Positions 19,750 through 25,944 of a stretch of 25,944 nucleotides of DNA are shown in pieces. The notes beneath the pieces are model-generated. The model saw nothing but the letters and a program-made list of their open reading frames with translations. It did not search any database and was not told the origin of the DNA. Each line of letters begins with the position of its first letter. Positions within the stretch are counted from its first letter, which is position 1. A program made the position numbers and the translations under genes. Source of the DNA: Paratrimastix pyriformis (Eukaryota; Preaxostyla; Paratrimastigidae); assembly GCA_027972325.1 (NCBI GenBank), contig JAPMOS010000345.1, positions 1 through 25,944 of the forward strand, read 5' to 3'.

Positions 19750-21260
19750 GCAAGGGCCCCGAGGACAGCGGGGACCCGGGCGGGCCACTCGCTGCCCCGC
19801 AAACGACGGCCCCCCGTGCGGCAAGCGCACCGACAAAGGCCCCGGAGGCATCGGGACGCGGCCACCCGCAAACGACGGCCACCCGGGTGGCAAGCGCACC
19901 GGCAAAAGGCCAGGCGGCACCGGCACCCGGCCACCAGACGGTGCGGCGCAGGCAGGAGCCTGACCCCGGACGGCAGCAGATGCACCAGAGGCGGGGGCGC
20001 AGGCAAGGCAGGCCCGGATAGGCCAGGCAGCATCGCATGCGGCGCAGCAGGCGGGGCCAAGAGCACAGGCAGCGGGGCCCCGGGGACGGCGCCGACCCCG
20101 ACGGGCCAGCCACCGAACCCCAGACGCGGACCCGAGCGGCCCGGCCGACGGCACCGACAAGCGGTGGCCCCGAGGCGCCAGCACCCGGCCGAGGGCCAGG
20201 CACCGGCGGAACAGCGGCCAAGGCGGCACCCGGCAGCGGCGCAGCAGGCGGGGCCAAGAGCACAGGCAGCGGGGGCCCCGGGGACGGCGCCGACCCCGAC
20301 GGGCCAGCCACCGAACCCCAGACGCGGACCCGAGCGGCCCGGCCGACGGCACCGACAAGCGGCGGCCCCGAGGCGCCAGCACCCGGCCGAGGGCCAGGCA
20401 CCGGCGGAACAGCGGCCAAGGCGGCACCCGGCAGCGGCGCAGCAGGCGGGGCCAAGAGCACAGGCAGCGGGGGCCCCGGGGACGGCGCCGACCCCGACGG
20501 GCCAGCCACCGAACCCCAGACGCGGACCCGAGCGGCCCGGCCGACGGCACCGACAAGCGGCGGCCCCGAGGCGCCAGCACCCGGCCGAGGGCCAGGCACC
20601 GGCGGAACAGCGGCCAAGGCGGCACCCGGCAGCGGCGCAGCAGGCGGGGCCAAGAGCACAGGCAGCGGGGGCCCCGGGGACGGCGCCGACCCCGACGGGC
20701 CAGCCACCGAACCCCCAGACGCGGACCCGAGCGGCCCGGCCGACGGCACCGACAAGCGGCGGCCCCGAGGCGCCAGCACCCGGCCGAGGGCCAGGCACCG
20801 GCGGAACAGCGGCCAAGGCGGCACCCGGCAGCGGCGCCGCAGGCGGGGCCAAGAGCACAGGCAGCGGGGGCCCCGGGGACGGCGCCGACCCCGACGGGCC
20901 AGCCACCGAACCCCAGACGCGGACCCGAGCGGCCCAGCCGACGGCACCGACAAGCGGTGGCCCCCCGAGGCGCCAGCACCCGGCCGAGGGCCAGGCACCG
21001 GCGGAACAGCGGCCAAGGCGGCACCCGGCAGCGGCGCAGCAGGCGGGGCCAAGAGCACAGGCAGCGGGGGCCCCGGGGACGGCGCCGACCCCGACGGGCC
21101 AGCCACCGAACCCCAGACGCGGACCCGAGCGGCCCGGCCGACGGCACCGACAAGCGGCGGCCCCCCGAGGCGCCAGCACCCGGCCGAGGGCCAGGCACCG
21201 GCGGAACAGCGGCCAAGGCGGCACCCGGCAGCGGCGCAGCAGGCGGGGCCAAGAGCACAG
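19750..21260. repeat. 198-bp tandem repeat array inside LINE-2
   Basis: Units begin with GGCGCAGCAGGCGGGGCCAA at 20041, 20238, 20436, 20634, 20833, 21033 and 21233, giving periods of 197-200 bp and near-identical sequence. About six full units are followed by a partial one. A more diverged shorter repeat (CCGCAAACGACGGCC twice, about 66 bp apart) lies at 19795-19900. Since 198 is 66 codons, long reading frames arise on both strands. The minus-strand ones encode a Pro/Ala/Gly-rich 66-residue repeat. The array lies between ORF1 and the endonuclease, so it may form part of ORF2's N-terminus or an intergenic spacer. Confidence 0.92.
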
Positions 21261-21403
21261 GCGACAGCAGAGCAACAGCCAAGCCAGCACCAGAGAGCAG
21301 GCCCTGCGGCACCGGCTGGGGATACCGGTGTCCCATGCTTTCCTTCTCAAACTCCACACGAAGGAGTCGCATCGCCCGGGCCTGCGGTGGGCTTGAGAGG
21401 GAC

Positions 21404-24010
21404 TTAGAAGAGGGGTCTTCCCCGGCCTCCCCGGCCTCGCCCACGATGGCCTCGCCCACGATGGCCTCGGCCTTGAAAGGCACGTCCCTTCTCTTGATCC
21501 AGCGTCACTGGCTCCACCCAGGCGAATCTTCCGTCTGGCAGCAGCTGGATGAGGCCTTGGGGCGCTTCATTCTGTAACCGGCGCCGGCGTCGCTCCCCGC
21601 CTTGCCTCTTCACAGGGGCAGTCACACCTGGGGCCGTCCCGGCTGGCTGCTTCCCCGCGCGCTGAGGCTTCCTCCTCTGGGCCGGCTCACCCGCTGGGGC
21701 CACCGGGGCCATCCCTCCATCGTCCTCATCATCCAGGACTACCGGCCCAGTCGCAATCACCACAGGGTCATCATCCACCGGGGCAGCCACCACGTTCTTC
21801 GTAGAGGCACCAGCATGTCCTCTCCCCGTCTCTGGCCGGCGGACCTCTGAGAGCGGCTGAGCCTGGGCCTCCCCCCGTGTCTCGGCTTCAACCCTGCGCG
21901 GCCTGGCCCGATCGGCATGAAGTCCGGGCGGAGGATTCGCCAACAGCCGCTTGCCGGCCTCATAGGAGAGGTCGACGAAACAAAACCGGCCTTCCAGGCC
22001 CTGCTGGCCATATCGGGTTTCCGACGGGGCCTCCGGCAGTTGGGCCAACGCCTCTTGCCAGAGGGTTTCCCCCCGACGGCGCAGGAACACGGTCATTTGC
22101 TTTTCGGCCGCCCTTCGCGGTGCCTCTTGCGCCGCCGGTCTCGAGGTCACAGCATGCACCGGGCCAGGAGGCACAGGGACCCCAACAGCACGGGCTGGGT
22201 TCACCACTGATTCCGCGGCCGTGAAGATCACAGGGCCAGCGGGTACCGGCGCAGGGCCACCGGGGGCTGGTCCACCGGTCACCGGGGCCGACCCGCCAAC
22301 CGAGGGGCCAACCGCGGGCTCATTGGAGACGGCTCCGCTCGCAGGCCCGAAGGCGAGCAGGAGGGAACGCAAAGTCCGTGCCAGGTCAATCGGAAGGTCA
22401 TCCACCGGAAGCCGCCGCAACTCCATCGCCAACGCAGCCACGGTGTCAAAGACGTCAGGGTCCTCCACCCGCGGCAGGTGGCGTCCCAGGGCCTTCAGCA
22501 GGCCGCTCACCAAACCCAGCACCTGTCCGATCACAAGCTCGACCGGCGAGGGCGCCCCCCTCGCAACTGGGCTCTTGGCCAGCCCGCGCGGCAACTCGCA
22601 GATTGGCACTGCGTACGTCACCCACGCAAATGGGGCTGGGGAGCCAGGGCCGCAGCCCGGACCGACGGGCAGGGACCTTGGGCTCCGCCGGGGCCCCTGA
22701 AGCAGGCGGAGGTGTAGAACCAACGGCCGGCAGAGGAGCAAGGCTCCAGGCCACAGGGGAGGGCAGCTCGAGAGGGGCCAGCAGGCGCCGCAGGCGCAGC
22801 GGTCGGCACCGCGGTCGGCGCAGCGGTCGGCGCAGCGGGCGCAGCGGGCGCTACAGGCACAGCAGCCGGAACGGGCACAGCAGGCTGCGGGGAACGCACG
22901 ACAGTTTGGAGGGGGCAGGCACCACACCCTGCCGAAACCGGGGAGGAGCGCAGCAGGTTTAAGGGCGGGTTGCGAGGGTGAACATGCGGCCGGCTGCGGG
23001 GAGGGGCTCAGCAGCCCCAGGAACAGCAGAATCTCGGAACAGCTGTGGCGAAGCAAACGGGGCCGCGGTAGCGGAGATGCCACTGTAGCCCCGAGCCTGG
23101 GAGGAGGTGCAGGCGGAGGGCTCCGCAAAGGCGCTGCTGGCAACCCTGGCGTCGCCGGGGGGGGTGGGAGAGGACCAGAGGAGGCCAGCGGAGACGGAGC
23201 TCGCCCCACTCGGGTCGCTGCCAGGCGGGGGTCTGGGGGCGGCGTGGTCATATGGCGTTCCGCCGGAGCTTGTGAGGCGAGCAGCTCCTGAAGATGTGCG
23301 CGAGTCTCCGGGGCGGCTCCGCCAGGACAGGCCCAGCGTATCACCAGTTCCAATGTGACGTCCCCAGGCGATCCCTCCAGGGCACGGGCGAGGGCGGGCA
23401 CCAAAGTCTTCTTAGTCGAATCTGATGGCTCCTCCCCGAACCAATCCTCCTTGCCCAGGGAGGCAGCAAGTTGGCGCAGCTCGGGCGCTGCGAGGACATC
23501 CAACAACGGGGCCCAGTCCACAGGTCTCCCCAGGCTCTGGACCGGGGAGGTCACCCGGCGGCTGCCGCGAGAGGCCGAGGCCGCACGACGGCCACAGGAG
23601 CCAACCAGAGGTTCCACCTCAGCACCCCGGTCGGTAGCTCGAGCCAGGGGGGGCGTCGCCGGGTCATCTTGAAGGTCGTCTGGGGCCCCAGGGAATTGCA
23701 CCCCGCCCGGGCGCTCCCCCCTGTCAGGGCACCGCGCGGCGTGCCGTGGAGCAGCGACAGGAGAGTTCATCCGGGAATGGACATCACAGCCATGGGCCGA
23801 AATCGTTTCCGACGATGCGGATTGGGCGAGCGCGTGAGCAATCTCAGTGCATGTGCTCGCCGTACCAGACGGTTCAGACTCAAGCGGAGCGGGCGGGAAA
23901 GAGGCGGGTCGCGTCTGAATATCATTTTGTTCCACAAGTTCCGCCGGCGCATCCTGCGAGTCCGTAAGGCGCAAGGGCGAGTTTGGCGACGAAAAAACTT
24001 CCGTATTCAT
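21404..24010 (-). CDS. ORF1 protein of LINE-2 (868 aa frame)
   Basis: The frame starts at ATG 24010 (MNTEVFSSPNSPLRLTDSQ). It has two helical regions: about residues 165-255 (PVDWAPLLDVLAAPELRQLA ... LELVIRWACPGGA) and about 475-560 (ELVIGQVLGLVSGLLKALGR ... DLARTLRSLLLAFG). A third block (ETLWQEALAQLPEAPSETRY, GRFCFVDLSYEAGKRLLANP, about 650-700) follows, and the tail is an RGG box (RGHRGRGRGGRGRPLF) typical of RNA-binding proteins. Residues about 370-450 look out of frame, because an Ala/Pro-rich repeat fits better in another frame (about 22900-22650). No CCHC knuckle or known L1 ORF1 fold is visible. ORF1 proteins coat element RNA; here that is inferred from position and the RGG tail. Confidence 0.6.
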   Translation of the reverse strand: MNTEVFSSPNSPLRLTDSQDAPAELVEQNDIQTRPASFPPAPLESEPSGTASTCTEIAHALAQSASSETISAHGCDVHSRMNSPVAAPRHAARCPDRGERPGGVQFPGAPDDLQDDPATPPLARATDRGAEVEPLVGSCGRRAASASRGSRRVTSPVQSLGRPVDWAPLLDVLAAPELRQLAASLGKEDWFGEEPSDSTKKTLVPALARALEGSPGDVTLELVIRWACPGGAAPETRAHLQELLASQAPAERHMTTPPPDPRLAATRVGRAPSPLASSGPLPPPPATPGLPAAPLRSPPPAPPPRLGATVASPLPRPRLLRHSCSEILLFLGLLSPSPQPAACSPSQPALKPAALLPGFGRVWCLPPPNCRAFPAACCARSGCCACSARCARCADRCADRGADRCACGACWPLSSCPPLWPGALLLCRPLVLHLRLLQGPRRSPRSLPVGPGCGPGSPAPFAWVTYAVPICELPRGLAKSPVARGAPSPVELVIGQVLGLVSGLLKALGRHLPRVEDPDVFDTVAALAMELRRLPVDDLPIDLARTLRSLLLAFGPASGAVSNEPAVGPSVGGSAPVTGGPAPGGPAPVPAGPVIFTAAESVVNPARAVGVPVPPGPVHAVTSRPAAQEAPRRAAEKQMTVFLRRRGETLWQEALAQLPEAPSETRYGQQGLEGRFCFVDLSYEAGKRLLANPPPGLHADRARPRRVEAETRGEAQAQPLSEVRRPETGRGHAGASTKNVVAAPVDDDPVVIATGPVVLDDEDDGGMAPVAPAGEPAQRRKPQRAGKQPAGTAPGVTAPVKRQGGERRRRRLQNEAPQGLIQLLPDGRFAWVEPVTLDQEKGRAFQGRGHRGRGHRGRGRGGRGRPLF

Positions 24011-24087
24011 TCAATAAACGAGATGAAGAAGTGAAAAACTCAGGCTTGCGCGGATAGTCGATAGTACCAGCCGGGGTGGGTTTGTAT

Positions 24088-24103
24088 AAAAAAAAAAAAA
24101 AAA
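24088..24103 (+). repeat. Poly(A) run next to the LINE-2 5' end
   Basis: Sixteen A residues preceded by GTGGGTTTGTAT. The similar string TTGGGTTTGATT precedes the poly(A) at 24193, so both look like tails of the same kind of transcript. Confidence 0.7.
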
Positions 24104-24162
24104 GTCTCCACCCAGCCTCAAGGCACCGCCCCCTCCAGCCATGTCCAAAGCAGAGAAGAAGG

Positions 24163-24220
24163 AGGTGCAAAGATTCTGGGTTGGGTTTGATTAAAAAAAA
24201 AAAAAAAAAAGGTGCAAAGA
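24163..24220 (+). mobile_element. 36-bp poly(A)-tailed microinsertion with 11-bp target duplication
   Basis: AGGTGCAAAGA occurs at 24163-24173 and again at 24210-24220. Between the copies are TTCTGGGTTGGGTTTGATT and 17 A residues. This is the hallmark of target-primed reverse transcription that copied only the last bases of a polyadenylated transcript. It interrupts the small ORF that begins at 24141. Confidence 0.8.
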
Positions 24221-24466
24221 ATGAGGAAGGCTGCTTTCTTTGCTATGACGCGAGGAGAAGTCGCTGCTCGGGAGGCCCGCGAGGCCCGTGAGGCAGTGGA
24301 AGCTTCCGCTCCTAAGCCGAAGCCCCAGAAGCCCGCCCCTGCACCGATCTCGCGTTTGGCTGGGGTGGGGAATTGGTTGCTGAAGTACGGGTGTCGTCGG
24401 ATTTATGTGTGGCGCACTTATAACCGGTGGGGTATGGGTCGTTCTCCCCCCTGGTTTGTTATGTGA
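24221..24466 (+). CDS. Small basic protein of unknown function (81 aa as read)
   Basis: Reads MRKAAFFAMTRGEVAAREAR, an Ala/Glu/Arg helix with repeated REA, then a Lys/Pro hinge (PKPKPQKPAPAP) and an aromatic C-terminus (NWLLKYGCRRIYVWRTYNRW ... PPWFVM). A short frame from the ATG at 24141 (MSKAEKKEVQR) lies just upstream and is separated from it by a poly(A)-tailed microinsertion, so the original start was probably at 24141. I do not recognise the protein. The charged helix, hinge and aromatic tail could suit a small organellar or ribosome-associated protein, but nothing here proves that. Confidence 0.4.
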   Translation: MRKAAFFAMTRGEVAAREAREAREAVEASAPKPKPQKPAPAPISRLAGVGNWLLKYGCRRIYVWRTYNRWGMGRSPPWFVM

Positions 24467-24636
24467 TTGTTCTTTGAGATTTTTCTTACTCGGACTTTGT
24501 TTCTTTGTTCTGGTCATCGGTTCTTTGTGTTACTTTTTTGGCTGTCTGCGGGTACACAGTATCTTCTTTGCCCTTTGGGCTTGAAGCCACTGTACCCTCT
24601 TGTTTGGAGATTTCTTCCAATAAGAGTGGTTTAACC

Positions 24637-24680
24637 AAAAAAAAAAAAGGGGGGGAGGGGGGGGGGTGGGGGCGGCTAAG
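24637..24680 (+). repeat. Poly(A) followed by a poly(G)-rich run
   Basis: Twelve A residues are followed by about 30 bases that are almost all G. A similar G-rich run lies at 14622-14648 in the leader of element F. Confidence 0.85.
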
Positions 24681-25140
24681 GGTGACAGCCCATGAGCCGG
24701 GAGCGTGACACTTCACCAGCCCACCAGACGAAGAAAGGGTCGCCAATACGGGCCACTTGTTGACACAGGGGCGGGTGCAACAGGAGGCATCTACACCTGC
24801 GCCTCACCTTTCATGGGAATCAGCAAGGATGTCATCCTCCTAACTGATGATGTTTGGGCCCGCGACGCGAGACACCGAGCCGCGTTGAGGTGCACACCAT
24901 CGCTGTCTTGAATTCATCTCCGGCGACGGCGACGTCGTGGCTGGGGTGGGACCCCAGAATCAAGGCACTTCAACTGCTGAAATACCACGTCACATCTGCG
25001 CCCACACGGGAACCACCCTCCACGAACGTACCGTTCCGGCTAGTGGAATCTCCGGCGGTGGGGTCGTCTCTTTTGTGGAGATGGGGGCGGGCCATTCGAA
25101 AGCGCTCGTGAATGCCACCGATGTCGTCACGACATCGTTG
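24681..25140 (-). pseudogene. Remnant of an element-B-like protein (C-terminal part)
   Basis: Minus-strand sequence at about 24960-24911 reads DSGVPPQPRRRRRRR then a stop. It matches the DSGDPGPPQLRARRRRR end of the element B protein, and a Pro-rich stretch with VVPV lies upstream in both. The DNA match to 8642-8700 is roughly 50 bases long with gaps. The rest of the region (24681-24905) shows no domain I recognise. It is treated as a broken fossil of a B-like element. Confidence 0.4.
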
Positions 25141-25141
25141 A

Positions 25142-25480
25142 AATTCATGGACCATTCAGGCGCTCTTTCAAGCTGTTGGACCTCTTGGGGTCCCGGCTAC
25201 TGCCCTCTTCTCCAGGGTCAAAGGTATCTTTTCCATCATCAAGAGGCACAAAGATGTCGGCACATTGTTTCGTGTCGATTTTCTATGTTTTAATTAGACT
25301 CATACAGCACTCGCCGGTCTCATTGGAGTGTTGAATCAACTCGAGGTGATCATGCAAGACCTTGCCCACTGCGGACTCCCACAAACTGATGCTATGACCC
25401 GCACGTTCGGGGTTTTCGAAGATATTCTCAACAGAGCATACGAAATCCTCAAACGATGCGAGAGAGAAGCGGGGCCATGA
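25142..25480 (+). pseudogene. Helical Gag/ORF1-like remnant
   Basis: Plus-strand coding character includes FSRVKGIFSIIKRHKDVGTL, LAGLIGVLNQLEVIMQDLAH and FEDILNRAYEILKRCEREAG, which are amphipathic helices like those in the E1, E2 and F proteins. Codon use is AT-richer than in the flanking LINEs. It appears broken. No sequence family is recognised. Confidence 0.35.
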
Positions 25481-25797
25481 ACATCATCCGCGATTCCTTG
25501 GCTGACCTGCGGGATATCGAAAAGAGCCTGCGAGAAATTCCCATTTTGAACTTGGCCTTATCCGCGGCGATCTACGTTCGTATCCAGGTCCGATCGGGCA
25601 CCCAATCAATGGCACATTTTTCTTCCAGCAAGAACGCGGCTGCGCGTCCAACCGGGGTTGAGACTCCTCAGATCAGTCCAGCGAAGTCGCCCGATGAGGA
25701 CCCACGCCCCCCAATGGCCATTGACGCCGTCTGCTTTCTGTTGGCGGAGTTCCCCCGTTCGCCGGGCCGAGAGCTTGAGATCTTTCAAAGGTGGTGA
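25477..25797 (+). CDS. Small ORF, 106 aa, unknown
   Basis: The frame starts at an ATG that overlaps the stop of the upstream helical stretch as ATGA (25477-25480). The N-terminal 40 residues are helical (DSLADLRDIEKSLREIPILN, LALSAAIYVRIQVRS), followed by Ser/Pro-rich sequence. The ATGA overlap could allow reinitiation, but in this mosaic setting the two frames may equally be one protein interrupted. The region continues to the right edge (25798-25944) with ATC-rich low-complexity sequence and no recognised gene. Confidence 0.35.
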   Translation: MNIIRDSLADLRDIEKSLREIPILNLALSAAIYVRIQVRSGTQSMAHFSSSKNAAARPTGVETPQISPAKSPDEDPRPPMAIDAVCFLLAEFPRSPGRELEIFQRW

Positions 25798-25944
25798 GGT
25801 GATGCTGGCCCTGAGTCGGCACTTCCGCCCCATTTGGCGCGGCTACGCGGACCAGCTGCGAGGCCATCGACTTGAACCGAGACGAGTCTGTCTTTGTCTC
25901 ATTATCATCATCCTCGTCCAATCATCATCGCCATCATCCAATCA

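Larger units (their letters stand above)
15440..24087 (-). mobile_element. LINE-2: APE-type non-LTR retrotransposon
   Basis: On the minus strand there is a short leader (24087-24011), ORF1 (24010-21404), a tandem-repeat region (about 21260-19750), then ORF2 with an APE endonuclease (about 19320-18610), reverse transcriptase (about 17850-16550) and a C-terminal Cys/His knuckle (about 16205-16160). This order is standard for APE-type LINEs, and no RNase H or restriction-like domain is seen. ORF1 is largely open. ORF2 switches frame at least six times, from decay or indel errors. A 3' UTR probably fills 15773-15440. It is a different lineage from LINE-1, which lies in the same orientation 10 kb away. 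Confidence 0.85.
24104..24648 (+). mobile_element. mRNA-like retrocopy with small ORF and poly(A)
   Basis: The segment has a short leader, an ATG in good context at 24141 (CAGCCATGTCC), coding to 24466, a T-rich 3' UTR, an AATAAG polyadenylation-like signal at 24619 and a 12-base A run at 24637-24648. With no intron and a terminal A run, it resembles a reverse-transcribed mRNA. Another poly(A) abuts its 5' side and a G-rich run its 3' side. Target duplications for the whole unit are not visible. A genuine gene with an A-rich 3' end is the alternative. Confidence 0.5.

Noticed and set aside
20041-21260. Possible CRISPR array or satellite
   Set aside because: The 198-bp units are contiguous with no spacers and are embedded in a eukaryotic LINE, so it is an ordinary tandem repeat internal to the element.
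24750-24800. Retropepsin-like LVDTGAGATGG string on the plus strand
   Set aside because: There is no flap or second strand motif, and the surrounding frame ends soon. The better-supported coding signal nearby is on the minus strand.

Overview
The window looks like nuclear DNA of a GC-rich eukaryote, and it consists almost entirely of nested and abutting retroelements. The evidence is eukaryote-type non-LTR (LINE) and chromodomain LTR retrotransposon domains, very long (CA)n microsatellites and poly(A)-tailed insertions. There is no prokaryotic operon layout, and I see no convincing single-copy host gene, tRNA or rRNA. I cannot name the organism; a microbial eukaryote such as an alga or other protist fits the composition, but that is inference.

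Positions 1-5330 (minus strand) hold LINE-1, an unusual non-LTR retrotransposon. In N-to-C order it carries a conserved N-terminal domain, an SLX1-like GIY-YIG nuclease domain, a LINE reverse transcriptase, RNase H, a Cys/His knuckle and a C-terminal restriction-like (PD-(D/E)XK) endonuclease. Its reading frame is broken many times. Positions 5335-8104 (plus strand) hold two related small elements, E1 and E2. Each has a short helical Gag/ORF1-like protein, a Pro-rich tail and a matching pair of 3' hairpins.

Positions 8105-11668 are a mosaic of minus-strand retroelement pieces, and nearly every piece is bounded by a (CA)n tract. The pieces are an N-terminal LINE fragment (A), a small ORF1-only element (B), a restriction-like nuclease fragment (C) and a LINE 3' end (D). 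B and D share a 3' UTR. Positions 11669-14436 hold a short chromodomain Ty3/gypsy-type LTR element with identical 85-bp LTRs, sitting inside a (CA)n tract. Positions 14560-15428 hold another small Gag/ORF1-like element (F).

Positions about 15440-24087 (minus strand) hold LINE-2, an APE-type LINE. It has ORF1 with an RGG tail, a 198-bp tandem repeat array, and ORF2 with APE endonuclease, reverse transcriptase and a C-terminal Cys/His knuckle. Positions 24088-24648 hold poly(A)-ended insertions and an mRNA-like unit encoding a small unknown protein. Positions 24650-25944 hold remnants of Gag/ORF1-like proteins.

The common theme is that CA/TG microsatellites mark the junctions of many unrelated retroelements in both orientations. 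This suggests that the tracts are preferred landing or recombination sites. Many breaks in otherwise well-conserved protein blocks could be decay or uncorrected indel errors in GC-rich sequence; the sequence alone cannot decide.
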